The notes beneath the pieces were generated by a model. The model worked only from the letters and a program-made list of their open reading frames with translations, did no database searches and was not told where the DNA came from. A program made the translations under genes and the position numbers. Positions 35,682-45,591 of a DNA stretch of 64,000 nucleotides are shown one piece after another. Source of the stretch: Bacteroides sp. (GTDB taxonomy: Bacteria; Bacteroidota; Bacteroidia; Bacteroidales; UBA7960); the NCBI GenBank assembly GCA_036351255.1, contig JAZBOS010000128.1, positions 1 to 64,000 of the forward strand, written 5' to 3'. Every line of letters starts with the position of its first letter. Positions within the stretch are counted from its first letter, which is position 1.

Positions 35682-36602
35682 TCAGGCCTGATGACGGTTC
35701 TGGCAAAAATATCCCAGTTTGTAAAGATCAAACCATTTTAGCCTGGGTTTTTTCCCCAGCAAGTTGGCTTCTAAAGGTTTTTGAAGCATTCGGAAGCCCA
35801 GGGCAAAAGTGCTGCATAGTCTGAGGCGTTTCAGTAACCTAAATCCTTTGAGAAGGCGGACCATTTTAGCCAGTTCACTCCCGTCATCGAGGTAGTTATT
35901 AATAAATGCCAGGTTTTTGACTCCTTCACGACTTTTCTCCAGAAATTCGCGATTGCCCTGCAAGCCAATGTGCAGCAAGGGGTTGTTGATATGCTTAACG
36001 GTAACCTTGTTCTTCATGAGTTCATAGCCCAGGAGCGTATCCTCGTGACCGTAGCCCTTGATGTTTTCATTAAAGGGGATTCGCTGAAGAATGCTTTTGG
36101 GGATCATGAAATTGTTGGTCATAAATGAAAGGTGAGGATTCATGCTTCTTTCGGCAGCACCTCTGACCTCCCGATGTGTCCCATACCACCAGTGGAGGAA
36201 GGTGTCATCGGCAGGGGGCTGGGACAAATAGCTCCTTCCCCCGCAGACAACCAGGATTTCTCCGGTTTCATCCAGATAGCGCTTCAGGAAAAATTCATCA
36301 GGGGTTTCTGAATCGCAGTCCATAAACAGGATCCATGGGAAGCGTGCTTTTTTTGCCAAAAGGTTCCTGATGCGGCTCCGTCCGGCGTTTTCCTTGAGTT
36401 CTTCGTACCTGACCAAATCAAGGTCAGACAGTTCCCGGTTCAGCAGGCAAAACTCCGGATCAGAGGCGTCGTCCAGTATCAGGAGTTCAGCAGGTGCAGG
36501 AAGCAAGAGGGCTTGCCTATGCAGACTTTTGACCAGTGGTCTGACATCGTAGTTATATACCGGGATACAAATGCTTAGCATGAAAGAGAGCTTGCTGGAC
36601 AA
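35682..36602 (-). CDS. Family 2 glycosyltransferase
   Basis: A 306-residue GT-A enzyme. LSICIPVYN begins the nucleotide-sugar fold, ILFMDCDSETP has the DxD-like metal site, and GYGHEDTLLGYEL resembles the ED acceptor motif of GT2. Met8 (36581) is an alternative start. The likely role is sugar transfer in a surface polysaccharide or glycolipid. Its end lies near the gpx start, so the three genes GT2-gpx-SRPBCC may be co-expressed. Confidence 0.88.
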   Translation of the reverse strand: MSSKLSFMLSICIPVYNYDVRPLVKSLHRQALLLPAPAELLILDDASDPEFCLLNRELSDLDLVRYEELKENAGRSRIRNLLAKKARFPWILFMDCDSETPDEFFLKRYLDETGEILVVCGGRSYLSQPPADDTFLHWWYGTHREVRGAAERSMNPHLSFMTNNFMIPKSILQRIPFNENIKGYGHEDTLLGYELMKNKVTVKHINNPLLHIGLQGNREFLEKSREGVKNLAFINNYLDDGSELAKMVRLLKGFRLLKRLRLCSTFALGFRMLQKPLEANLLGKKPRLKWFDLYKLGYFCQNRHQA

Positions 36603-36680
36603 ATATAAGGACTATTTTCCTGAACAGATCTGGATTTCAAGTCAACCCATGAAATGGAGAGAACTTGCGGAAAGTAAATC

Positions 36681-38147
36681 TTATTTTCTGTAAAAACCTG
36701 GTGTGAGGATCAAAAGCACGGTAAAAAGCTCAAGCCTTCCCAATAACATCAGGAAACTAAGCACCCACTTACCAACATCAGGGATGTGGGCATAATTGAA
36801 TACGGGTCCCACGCTTCCGATACCAGGCCCCACGTTGCCCAGGGTGGCCACGGTAGCTCCTACCGCTGAAATGAAATCGAGCCCAATAACAGCCATGACC
36901 ACCGATCCTAATCCGACAATGATTACATAAATCATGAAAAATGCCAGGAAGTTATGGATGATCTCGGAAGGGATTGTTTTTCCGTTAATTCTGACAGGTA
37001 TCACGGCCATTGGGTGAATGAGGCGTTTGAATTCGAGCCGGACATTTTTCAAAAGCACAAGGTGGCGGATCATTTTAATACCCCCTCCTGTTGAACCAAT
37101 GCAGCCTCCGGTAAACATCAGCAGGAATAAAAGAAACCACAGGGATCCTTCCCACTGAAGGTAATCGGTTGAAACAAAACCTGTTGTGGTAACAATAGAG
37201 ACCACCTGAAACAAACTGTCGCGGAAAGCCTTTTCAAAACCAAACTGGCTGGAAAGGAAAATGACAGTAGCGATTACCAGTGTGAAAATACCCATGACGC
37301 TTAAATAAAAGCGGTATTCCTCATTTTTAAACACTTTGCCTAACTGGCCTTTCAGGGCAAAGTAATGCAGGGAGAAGTTGGTCCCAGCCAGGATCATAAA
37401 GAAAATGATCACGTATTGGATGTAGGGGGAGAAGCCAGCCACGCTGTCATTCTTTGTGGAGAACCCGCCAGTGGCCATAGTGCTGAAGGCGTGATTCAGG
37501 GCATCGAAAAGGCTCATATCCCCCAGCATAAGCAGAATGGTTTGTACACCCGTAATTAGAAAGTATATGCCCCAGAGCCGCTTGGCGGTTTCGGCAATCC
37601 GGGGGTGCAAACGGCTGGGGGTAGTCCCGGGAGCTTCGGCAACAAAAAGTTGCATGCCCCCAACACCTAAAATAGGAAGGATTGCCAGGGTAAGCACGAT
37701 GATTCCCATCCCGCCGAGCCAATGCGTCATGCTTCGCCAGAACAACAGGCCTTTCGAAACAGATTCAATGTCGGTAAGGATCGATGCCCCTGTGGTGGTG
37801 AAGCCGGAAATGGTTTCAAAAAACGCGTCGGTATATGAAGGGATGGTATGATTAAGATAGAAGGGTAAAGCCCCGAAGGCGGAAATGCTTAGCCATGTGA
37901 GGGTTACAATGAGGTATCCTTCTTTTTTCCCGATGTTACGATGGTCATTTTTTCGGGCGAAAATAAAAAGCAAAAAGCCGCTGAAAAAGGTTATTCCACC
38001 TCCCATCGCCAAGGATCTCAACGCTTCTTCTTCATTATAATACCATGACCAAAGGGCCGAAAGAGCCATAAAAAAGGTAAGAAGCATCAGGAGGATGCCG
38101 ATAAATTTGGTAATTAAGCGGATGTTAATATCCGACCATCCAGACAT
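36681..38147 (-). CDS. trkH: TrkH potassium transporter subunit
   Basis: A 488-residue membrane channel with four pore repeats. Filter-like segments include SGFTTTGAS, TMATGGFSTK, VTTTGFVSTD and TLGNVGPGIG. It imports K+ with TrkA as cytoplasmic regulator. trkA ends 11 bases upstream, so the two form an operon. The C-terminus (TPGFYRK) is typical. Confidence 0.95.
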   Translation of the reverse strand: MSGWSDINIRLITKFIGILLMLLTFFMALSALWSWYYNEEEALRSLAMGGGITFFSGFLLFIFARKNDHRNIGKKEGYLIVTLTWLSISAFGALPFYLNHTIPSYTDAFFETISGFTTTGASILTDIESVSKGLLFWRSMTHWLGGMGIIVLTLAILPILGVGGMQLFVAEAPGTTPSRLHPRIAETAKRLWGIYFLITGVQTILLMLGDMSLFDALNHAFSTMATGGFSTKNDSVAGFSPYIQYVIIFFMILAGTNFSLHYFALKGQLGKVFKNEEYRFYLSVMGIFTLVIATVIFLSSQFGFEKAFRDSLFQVVSIVTTTGFVSTDYLQWEGSLWFLLFLLMFTGGCIGSTGGGIKMIRHLVLLKNVRLEFKRLIHPMAVIPVRINGKTIPSEIIHNFLAFFMIYVIIVGLGSVVMAVIGLDFISAVGATVATLGNVGPGIGSVGPVFNYAHIPDVGKWVLSFLMLLGRLELFTVLLILTPGFYRK

Positions 38148-38158
38148 AGTTACGCAAT

Positions 38159-39502
38159 TTAATCCCTGAACATTTTATCCACCAGGTGAAATGCCTGTGG
38201 CAGGGCAAAGACAACAACCTTGTCACCTGCCTCAATCTGTATATCCCCCCGGGCGATATACCCTTTTCCACTGCGAATAATTCCTCCTATGATCGCCTTG
38301 TCCGGAAATTTCAGCTTGCGGATCGGCTTTTTTGTCACGGGGGAGTGCGGTTTGGCAATAAACTCGAAAACCTCGGCATCGATGCCAGTAAGGCATTTTG
38401 TTGAAATGACTTCCGCAGACATGGTAAAGCGGATGATATAACTGGCGGTGGCCAGTTTTTTGTTGATGATGGTATCAATGCCGATGTTCTGCGAAATGTC
38501 AATGAAGTCAAGGTTTTCAACCAGGGCAATGGTTTTCTTGACCCCAAACTTTCGAGCCAGCATGCAGGTCAGGATATTGGTCTCCGAGTTGTTTGTGACA
38601 GCCACAAAAGCATCCATTGCGCTGATCTTTTCGTCTTCGAGCAAGGTCACATCCCTTGCGTCACCATTGATGATCAGCGTATCGGAGAGGTAGTCGGAAA
38701 GCACCTGACAGCGATCATAATCGAGCTCAAACAAGGTAATATTGAATTGCTTCTCAAGGGCAGCGGCAGTCATTTTGCCCACGGCTCCACCACCCACGAT
38801 CATCACATTAAAAATTTCAAACTGGGTTTTACCGCCCATTCTAAGGAGCTGATCGATCCCATCGGGTTTGGTGACCACGTATGCCATATCCCCTTCCTGA
38901 AAAATATCACTGCCTTTGGGGATCAAGGTCCTGGCTCTCCGGTGAATGGCTATGGCCCTGAAATCGAGGTGAGGGTGCTCAACGGCAATATCATTGAGAG
39001 ACTTACCAATAACGGGGGCATCCCTTTCAAGCTTTACCAGCATCATCGAAAGCTGGTTATCTGAAAAGTCAAAGATTTCGGTAGCTGCGGTATTGTTTAG
39101 CAGGCTCACGATTTCTTTTACAGCAATTTTTTCAGGAGAAACGAGGAAGTCTATTCCAAGGCTTTTACAAAACTCCTTGTATTCGGTAGTAAGGGATTCG
39201 ACTTCGTGCAGTTTGGCAATGCATTTCTTGATGCCGAGTTTTTTACCCATGATGGCTGTCAACAAGTTGATCCGGCCATCAAGGTTAACACTGACCAAGA
39301 GGTCGATTCGCTTTGGATTGACTTCCTGCAACATTTCCAGGGAGGTGGCGTCTCCAACATAGGTCATGAGGTCAGCGTGGACTTCAATTACCTTGAGCAG
39401 CTCCCTGTTTGGACAGATGAGTGAAACGTTATGCTTTTCATTTGCAAGCAGGCCTGCCAGGTGCAATGCGGTTTCACTATCGCCCGCAATAAGAATATTC
39501 AT
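38159..39502 (-). CDS. trkA: TrkA, nucleotide-binding regulator of K+ uptake
   Basis: A 447-residue peripheral membrane protein with two RCK-N/RCK-C pairs. The first Rossmann loop is NILIAGDSETALHLAGLL (a variant of GxGxxG), the second is VMIVGGGAVGKMTAA. The two C-terminal domains are near 140-225 and 370-447. Binding of NAD(H) or ATP gates TrkH. A promoter lies directly upstream. Confidence 0.95.
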   Translation of the reverse strand: MNILIAGDSETALHLAGLLANEKHNVSLICPNRELLKVIEVHADLMTYVGDATSLEMLQEVNPKRIDLLVSVNLDGRINLLTAIMGKKLGIKKCIAKLHEVESLTTEYKEFCKSLGIDFLVSPEKIAVKEIVSLLNNTAATEIFDFSDNQLSMMLVKLERDAPVIGKSLNDIAVEHPHLDFRAIAIHRRARTLIPKGSDIFQEGDMAYVVTKPDGIDQLLRMGGKTQFEIFNVMIVGGGAVGKMTAAALEKQFNITLFELDYDRCQVLSDYLSDTLIINGDARDVTLLEDEKISAMDAFVAVTNNSETNILTCMLARKFGVKKTIALVENLDFIDISQNIGIDTIINKKLATASYIIRFTMSAEVISTKCLTGIDAEVFEFIAKPHSPVTKKPIRKLKFPDKAIIGGIIRSGKGYIARGDIQIEAGDKVVVFALPQAFHLVDKMFRD

Positions 39503-39527
39503 GTCAAGTATTTAATAAAAAACATTG

Positions 39528-39556
39528 CAAATATACGATGAATTATCAACAAACAA
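39528..39556 (-). promoter_or_regulatory. Promoter for trkAH
   Basis: On the minus strand TTG (39554-39556) is followed after 18 bases by TATATTTG (39528-39535), fitting the Bacteroidota consensus. Expected start is about 20 bases before the trkA ATG. Confidence 0.6.
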
Positions 39557-39579
39557 GCAGGAGTAAATACCCTGATGGT

Positions 39580-41430
39580 TTATTTCAATTCACTGGAATT
39601 CATGCTATTAATAAGCTCAAGCAAAGTTTGGGCTGCCTGATCCTGGGGCAGGTTTTTTACTTCAACCTCATTTCCTCTAAAAAGGTTTACGGTATCAGGA
39701 CCTGAACCCATAATCCCAAAATCGGCATCAGCCATTTCTCCGGGTCCGTTTACTACACAACCCATGACGGCTATCTTTAGTCCGGGAAGGTGGCTGGTTT
39801 TCTCCTTTACCTCTTTGAGGACTTTCATCAGGTCAAATGAGGTGCGGGCACAGGTTGGACAAGAGATGTATTCGGTGCGTGTGATACGGAGCCCTGTGGC
39901 CTGAAGCAAACTGTAACAGGCTTGAATAATGACCTTTTGGGTTAGGCCTGGATTTTCTATCCACATTCCGTGGATCTTTCGCTCAAGAAGAAGCCTGCCC
40001 AGGTCGGCAGTCAGTTTAAGGATAAACGCCTCCCCATCGGCTTGATTGTAAGTGAGGCAGGGAATAATGGCAACAGGGTCCTGTGCTCCCTCCAACAGTA
40101 AAAACAAATCACTGATCAATGCCGGTTCAAGGATCTTTTCAGGCCGCCAAAGGATTATCAGGCGGGGAATTTTGATCAGCTTTTTAACCAAATCAGGATC
40201 AGGAAGATGGGTCAGATGAAAAAAGTAAAAACCTGAATGAGTTTTGAAACTTCCATTGAATACCTGCTCTTGCGTCAATAGCGGATGTTCAAATCCTGAA
40301 TTGATGTCTAAGATTTTTCCATTAGGAAGACCTGAAAGGCCATGTTCATCTTTTTCCTTTTCTCCCTGTATAAAATAAAGATCGGGCGGGTTGGGGAGAT
40401 TTGTGTCCAGAAAGCTTTTATCAGCCTGGGGATGGAGATGGGTTGCATTTCGGGTGCTTCCCGAAAAAGAACTGATCACTATGGCCTTATGCCCTCCGGG
40501 CAGGGCTGGCAACTGCTTATCTTGCCAGTTGAATGGCTTCACTGAAAATTTACTTGTCAGCGCACCGACGCCGGGAAAGATTCCCTGGAAAGGCTCGGCA
40601 ATCTTTCTGGCGACGGGAATCTCAGCTTCGGGCTCTTCTGACAGGCTTACCCTTATGGTATCGCCAATACCTTCCTGTAGCAGGGTACTGATCCCCAGGG
40701 CAGATTTGATGCGGCCGTTCTCTCCTTCACCGGCTTCGGTAACACCTAAGTGAAGCGGATAGGCCATACCCTCTTCCAGCATTCGCTCAACCATCAGCAG
40801 GTAGGAACGGATCATTAGCAAGGGGTTGCTGGCCTTTAAAGAAATAACGGTGTTGTAAAATCCAAGGTCTTCAAAGATTTTCAGGAATTCAAGCGTTGAC
40901 TGAACCATTCCTTCTGGGGTATTGCCAAACCTGGAAATGATTCTTGGAGATAGTGATCCAAAATTAGTGCCAATCCGGATGGCCGTGCCATATTCCTTGC
41001 ACACCTCAAGAAGCGGGGAAATATTTTGGCGAATTCTTTCAAGTTCCGCCTCATATTCGCTGTCGGCCCAGTCCTTCTGCCCCTTACGCCCTGCGCCGGA
41101 ATAATTGCCGGGGTTTATCCTGACTTTCTCAACAAATTTTGCGGCGATCAGTGCCAGGTCAGGATTGAAATGGATATCTGCAATGAGAGGCTGGTCAAAG
41201 CCCGCCTTGTGTAGTTCTTTTCTGATCTTCTTCAGGTTAAGGGCACTTTGGCGATTTGGGGCACTGATTCGCACATAGTCGGCCCCAGCCTCAAAAATCC
41301 GGATGATCTGTTTTAGGGTTGCTTGTATGTCAAGAGGTGCGGTGTTGGTCATTGACTGTAAGCGTATGGGATGCTTCCTGCCCAGGGGTCGGTTGCCAAT
41401 GATTACTTCGCGTGAAGGAAAACGTATCAT
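39580..41430 (-). CDS. ispG: IspG, HMBPP synthase with central insert
   Basis: A 616-residue enzyme of the MEP isoprenoid pathway that makes HMBPP from MEcPP. The barrel spans about 1-300; the iron-sulfur domain is C-terminal with CPTCARTSFDL and MGCVVNGPGE holding the three Cys and Glu ligands of a 4Fe-4S cluster. The 250-residue middle insert is the feature of the Bacteroidota/Chlorobi and plant-type enzyme. The gene is 77 bases from trkA, with a promoter between them. Confidence 0.95.
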   Translation of the reverse strand: MIRFPSREVIIGNRPLGRKHPIRLQSMTNTAPLDIQATLKQIIRIFEAGADYVRISAPNRQSALNLKKIRKELHKAGFDQPLIADIHFNPDLALIAAKFVEKVRINPGNYSGAGRKGQKDWADSEYEAELERIRQNISPLLEVCKEYGTAIRIGTNFGSLSPRIISRFGNTPEGMVQSTLEFLKIFEDLGFYNTVISLKASNPLLMIRSYLLMVERMLEEGMAYPLHLGVTEAGEGENGRIKSALGISTLLQEGIGDTIRVSLSEEPEAEIPVARKIAEPFQGIFPGVGALTSKFSVKPFNWQDKQLPALPGGHKAIVISSFSGSTRNATHLHPQADKSFLDTNLPNPPDLYFIQGEKEKDEHGLSGLPNGKILDINSGFEHPLLTQEQVFNGSFKTHSGFYFFHLTHLPDPDLVKKLIKIPRLIILWRPEKILEPALISDLFLLLEGAQDPVAIIPCLTYNQADGEAFILKLTADLGRLLLERKIHGMWIENPGLTQKVIIQACYSLLQATGLRITRTEYISCPTCARTSFDLMKVLKEVKEKTSHLPGLKIAVMGCVVNGPGEMADADFGIMGSGPDTVNLFRGNEVEVKNLPQDQAAQTLLELINSMNSSELK

Positions 41431-41505
41431 AATGGAGTAGTGGAATTTTAGGAAAGAGAAGCAGAGTCCACACTTCGTTTCAAAGACAAAGGGCGCGGAA
41501 ACCCA

Positions 41506-43842
41506 TCAGATTCTGAAACCAATCACCGCGATATCATCAATCTGCTCGCAATCTTGTTTCCAGTTATATAAGGTTTTTATCAGGGTTTCTTTTTGTTCAG
41601 CCATGGGTTGATCGAAGATCTGTTCCAAAAGTTTCATTGCCCGCTGGTTGGTGAACCTTTCCCTTTTATCAGAGCCGAATTGATCTCCGAATCCATCGGT
41701 CAAAATATAAACCTTATCGCCGGGGTTTAACGATAGGGTTTGATTCGAAAACGCTTTCATTTTGCGGTGAAAAGAAAGGGGCATTGGGTCTCCCTTAAAT
41801 TTTACCAGGGGGCTGTGGGGCATGGTGATTGGCTCTCCATCCAATTTTATTTCACCCTTTGTGGCAACATAAATGGGCGTTCTTGCACTGCTGAAAGTGA
41901 CGCTATGGTTTTGATGGTCAATGGCAAGCAGGGCCATCTCAATTCCTTCCTGTGAGGTTTTTTGCGTTTCCTCCTGATGCAAGGAGCTAATGATATACAA
42001 CCGCATTTCATCAAGAAGCTGGGCGGGGCTGTGGTACTTTCTCCTCGCCACAAATTCGTTTAAAAACGAAAGGCCCAGGACACTTAAAAAAGCTCCCGGC
42101 ACACCGTGACCGGTGGAATCGGCCAGTGCAAGAAGAGTGACGCCATTTTGCCTGCTGATCCAGTAAAAATCGCCACTGACAATTTCTTTGGGCTCGTAAA
42201 TGATAAAATACTCCTCAAAAGCTTCCTGAAGGTTGGTCTCATCGGGTAGCAGTGCATTCTGAATATTCTGTGCATACCTGATGCTTGATACCAGGGCCAG
42301 ATTTTTTTCTTCAATGATATTTTTCTGTTGGGTGATTTTTTCATGTTGTTCACCGATTTCCTCGTTTTGCTTCATGATTAGCTCATTGGCTAATTTGCGA
42401 CGTCTCGAACTACTATATATTTGCAGAAGGATTAGAAATAAGGCGAGAAGTCCGGCAATCATGAAATTTCGAATAATTTTCTGGCGACTGAGGCTAACGG
42501 ATTGTTGGACGAGCTCAAGATCCTGTTTCTCCAGCAAGGCATTTTTAAGTTCCATTTCCTGCTTGATCTGCTCGGTTTGATATTGAGCTTCAACCTCCGA
42601 GATCTCCCGCCGGTTCTCGATCCGCGTAAGAGAATCATTAAAGAGTTTAAAAAGCTTATGATATTCAAGGGCTTGCCTGATGTTTCCAAGGCCTTCCTGT
42701 GCAATGGAAAGGTTTTTGTATGCATAAATTTGGTCATCAAGGGACTGGATCTCACTTGAAAGTTCTAGGCTTCTGGTAGCCAGGTTCAGGGCTTCATTGT
42801 ATTGCCTGAGGTCATTGTTTACAGCGGCCATATTGCTGAGGGTGTTGGCCTCAATGTGTTTGAATTGATGTGCCCGTGCAATAACAAGTGCTTCCTGGTA
42901 ATGTTGTAGTGCCTTTCGGGGATCACCCATCTGTGAATAGCTCATCCCCATATTATGTAGGCACCTTACCACCCCCTGGTGGTCGTTGATCTCCCTTGCC
43001 ATAGCCAGGGCATTTTCAAAGCGTTCAATGGCCTCCGGATAGCGCTCCTCTTCAATCAGGATCGTGCCAATATTCAGGATGGCATTGTACTTTCCTACCG
43101 TATGGTTCAATTCCTCAAATCCGAGGTATGATTCATTGTAGTAATTCAAGGCCTTTTGATAATCCTCCAGGTCATACATCAGGTTGCCCAACATTAGCAA
43201 ACAACTTGATTTCCCGAGGCGGTCGTTTTTTTGAGAATAACATTCCAGAGCCTGGTTGGTGTAAGATGCTGCCTCATCCAGATTTCCCATATAGAAATAG
43301 GTAACCCCCAAATTATGTGCCGATTTGGCAATATTCAGGGTATCCTTTCTCCCTGTGGAAAGCTCGAGTGCTCTACGATATTGCTCAGTGGCTTCCGGGA
43401 AATTACCTTCCATCTGGCTGATGTTGCCAAGCGAAAGCCAGGCCACAATCAGTGCGAGTGAGTCTGCTTTTCCAGGCCCCATTGCAATGATCTGGCCCGC
43501 ATATTTCCTGACTCCTTCAGCATCATTAAATCTATTGTGCAATGCAGAAAGACCCTGAAGGGCTGATCCTTTCAATCTCAGGTAAATTCTCTGATCTTCC
43601 GGGTCCGTGCTGGCTATCCCCAATTTTTCAGCCTGGTCCAGCGCAATATTAAGGTAATAAAAGGCCGTGTCATAGTTTTTTGTTTCAAATTGAGCTCCAA
43701 TGAATATTTGCAGAAGGATCTTGTCCTTTGGGTCAGTGGCCTTGCGGAATTCCGCCCTGAGGGAATCAATATCCAATTGTGCATGGCAGGGTACCGAAAA
43801 AAATAAAACCGGAAAAATAAAAAAGAATAATAACCGCTGCAT
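41506..43842 (-). CDS. TPR sensor with SpoIIE-type phosphatase
   Basis: A 778-residue membrane protein. A signal peptide (MQRLLFFFIFPVLFFSVPCHA) leads to about eight TPR repeats (30-410), a membrane helix near 457-478, a coiled coil (ELIMKQNEEIGEQHEKITQQ region), then a PP2C/SpoIIE phosphatase (about 545-778) with SGDFYWIS, LADSTGHGVPGAF and ILTDGFGDQFG, keeping the metal-binding Asp residues. It likely senses periplasmic signals and dephosphorylates an anti-sigma-factor antagonist. No such partner is adjacent. It lies 75 bases before ispG. Confidence 0.92.
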   Translation of the reverse strand: MQRLLFFFIFPVLFFSVPCHAQLDIDSLRAEFRKATDPKDKILLQIFIGAQFETKNYDTAFYYLNIALDQAEKLGIASTDPEDQRIYLRLKGSALQGLSALHNRFNDAEGVRKYAGQIIAMGPGKADSLALIVAWLSLGNISQMEGNFPEATEQYRRALELSTGRKDTLNIAKSAHNLGVTYFYMGNLDEAASYTNQALECYSQKNDRLGKSSCLLMLGNLMYDLEDYQKALNYYNESYLGFEELNHTVGKYNAILNIGTILIEEERYPEAIERFENALAMAREINDHQGVVRCLHNMGMSYSQMGDPRKALQHYQEALVIARAHQFKHIEANTLSNMAAVNNDLRQYNEALNLATRSLELSSEIQSLDDQIYAYKNLSIAQEGLGNIRQALEYHKLFKLFNDSLTRIENRREISEVEAQYQTEQIKQEMELKNALLEKQDLELVQQSVSLSRQKIIRNFMIAGLLALFLILLQIYSSSRRRKLANELIMKQNEEIGEQHEKITQQKNIIEEKNLALVSSIRYAQNIQNALLPDETNLQEAFEEYFIIYEPKEIVSGDFYWISRQNGVTLLALADSTGHGVPGAFLSVLGLSFLNEFVARRKYHSPAQLLDEMRLYIISSLHQEETQKTSQEGIEMALLAIDHQNHSVTFSSARTPIYVATKGEIKLDGEPITMPHSPLVKFKGDPMPLSFHRKMKAFSNQTLSLNPGDKVYILTDGFGDQFGSDKRERFTNQRAMKLLEQIFDQPMAEQKETLIKTLYNWKQDCEQIDDIAVIGFRI

Positions 43843-43929
43843 TGCTTTTACTTTTTATTTCTAACCTGATCTTAAAAGGAAACGAAAACTAAGGATTATT
43901 AGGGACTAGTTTTTCACTCTTCCCGGGAT

Positions 43930-44457
43930 TTAATTTACAAGTTTAACAAAAAATTCTCCATTGGTTATGGTGAGTGTTTCCTCTGAGCTCGTTTTCTTAA
44001 CAACGCCCGAGAAAAAACCTCTTACCAGCGTATCGTTAAGCATGGAAATTGTAAGTGAGCCTTCTGGATTACTCAAGTCTGTTAAATAATTGTCAAATTC
44101 GTCCACATAACTAAAGCGGACCCCTACCATTTGGTTATCAGTCTGCACCAGGCCTGAATAGTTTCCGAGGCCTAAGGGTTCGGTATCGTATATCTGTATT
44201 AAAATTCCGGTAATTTCCTCAATATTTCCATAAATACCAAGTTCATACTGGTCTCCATAATGGGCTGTGGTCGCCCCAAGCGATGGCTGATCTTTAAATT
44301 CAACCACTGTATTATTTATGGTGGCCTGAATGAAATAGGTTTCCGGAGCAGGTTCCTTTTCATCTTCCTGGCAGGAAAAGACCAGCAAAGCCATAGGAAT
44401 AAACAGAAGAAATCGCGTGAAAGGGCAGAGGGCCAATTTGTCCATGAAATCACCCAA
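43930..44457 (-). CDS. Hypothetical lipoprotein (DUF6252-like)
   Basis: A 175-residue protein with a signal segment ending in VFSC (a lipobox) near residue 29, then an acidic linker and a beta-rich domain (ATINNTVVEF, GNIEEITGILIQIYD). An alternate start at Met5 would shorten the signal. I think it is like the DUF6252-type lipoproteins of Bacteroidota, but this is only an impression. It is monocistronic. Confidence 0.6.
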   Translation of the reverse strand: MGDFMDKLALCPFTRFLLFIPMALLVFSCQEDEKEPAPETYFIQATINNTVVEFKDQPSLGATTAHYGDQYELGIYGNIEEITGILIQIYDTEPLGLGNYSGLVQTDNQMVGVRFSYVDEFDNYLTDLSNPEGSLTISMLNDTLVRGFFSGVVKKTSSEETLTITNGEFFVKLVN

Positions 44458-44643
44458 TTTTAATATTACAAAAATGATGCCTGAACAGGGGTAAAATTAG
44501 GGCATTTTCTTAATAAAGCGCAAAGATTATTGCCGAAATCCTGAGGGCAAATAAGATCTTCCATCCATTGTGACCCCATCCTTTATAAAAAAAACTTACT
44601 TTTGAACAGAAACAATTTTCTTTTGATTCACCCAAAACATTGT

Positions 44644-45000
44644 ATGATGAAAAAACTGATGCTGATGCTGGCCCTGGGAAGTTTTGTGGCCTTGAGTTTC
44701 TCTTCTTGTAAATCGTCGAAAACCGATACCCCCGAACAGGTGGTGGAGGCGTTTTTAAAGCACATGACCAATGGTGATCTCGATAAAGCCATGGAACTGT
44801 GCACCCCTGAAACGGCTGAGATTCTTTCTCAATGGCAAAAGGAAGGATTTAATTTGTTTGAAGACGTCACTTTTGAAAATATTCAATGTGAGATAATCTC
44901 TGAAACGGAGGCCGAATGCAGCTATTATGCTGATGGCGACCGGGCCGCCCTCGATGTGGTGAAAATCGATGGCGAATGGAAGGTGCTTATGGAGAAGTGA
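44644..45000 (+). CDS. DUF4878-like lipoprotein
   Basis: A 118-residue lipoprotein: a hydrophobic start and lipobox SFSSC, then an NTF2-like domain (EQVVEAFLKHMTNGDLDKAM) that ends in DVVKIDGEWKVLMEK. This fits the DUF4878 group of small secreted proteins with no known function. The frame is open from 44602, but ATG 44644 (or 44647) gives the proper signal peptide. A TACTTTTG box lies at 44597-44604. The gene is followed by GAGAGAT tandem repeats. Confidence 0.8.
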   Translation: MMKKLMLMLALGSFVALSFSSCKSSKTDTPEQVVEAFLKHMTNGDLDKAMELCTPETAEILSQWQKEGFNLFEDVTFENIQCEIISETEAECSYYADGDRAALDVVKIDGEWKVLMEK

Positions 45001-45012
45001 GAGGTGAGAAGT

Positions 45013-45054
45013 GAGAGATGAGAGATGAGAGATGAGAGATGAGAGATGAGAGGT
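45013..45054. repeat. GAGAGAT tandem repeat, five exact copies plus one variant
   Basis: Five exact 7-base units at 45013-45047 and a GAGAGGT unit after them, starting 12 bases past the DUF4878 stop. Related degenerate units are at about 47312-47360. Confidence 0.9.
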
Positions 45055-45165
45055 ATGGCTCTAAGGGTCTCCCTCCTGGTCTGGGAGCCCCATGCTCCAA
45101 GCCCCAAGTCCCATGCCCATGCCCTTATCCCCATACTTGATTTCTTTTATTAATTTTGCAGTCGA

Positions 45166-45591
45166 ATGAGGCAAAATCAAATCCCGGAAATTGAGCATCC
45201 AGGCATTGTAGATCACCTGGATGGTGGGCAGGCTTATGTGCGGATACAAGCACAGGCGGCCTGCGGATCATGTCATGCTAAGAGTTATTGCGGGATGGCT
45301 GAGGTGACCGATAAGGTGGTTGAGGTTTGTCTTGAACCTGATGAACGGGTTGAAGCTGGTCAGCAAGTCACCGTTACCCTTAAGCGTTCCCTGGGCTTCC
45401 GTGCCCTTTTCCTGGGTTACCTCTTGCCCTTCCTGATCCTGCTCGCCAGCCTCTTTATTTTAATGGCCCTTACTGGCAACGAAGGCTTCAGCGCCCTGGT
45501 CTCACTGGCTTTGATGGTACCCTATTACGGCATTCTTTACTTCAACCGGGAAAAGATCAGGAGTATATTTACCTTCCGAATCAAGGGTTAG
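45166..45591 (+). CDS. rseC: RseC/SoxR-reducing family membrane protein
   Basis: A 141-residue protein with an N-terminal soluble part holding four Cys (CGSCHAKSYC cluster near residue 34) and two membrane helices (GYLLPFLILLASLFIL and ALVSLALMVPYYGILYF). RseC family members act with Rnf complexes in other bacteria and probably help with electron transfer or assembly. Here rseC is 5.9 kb away from rnfB, separated by three genes. A TAATTTTG box lies only 8 bases before the ATG. Confidence 0.88.
   Translation: MRQNQIPEIEHPGIVDHLDGGQAYVRIQAQAACGSCHAKSYCGMAEVTDKVVEVCLEPDERVEAGQQVTVTLKRSLGFRALFLGYLLPFLILLASLFILMALTGNEGFSALVSLALMVPYYGILYFNREKIRSIFTFRIKG

Noticed and set aside
36580-36693. 37-codon ORF (MKESLLDKYKDYF start) between trkH and GT2
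   Set aside because: It overlaps both gene ends on the other strand and has no promoter; looks protein-like but support is too weak.
45013-45054. Possible CRISPR array
   Set aside because: Units are 7 bases with no spacers, so it is a simple tandem repeat.
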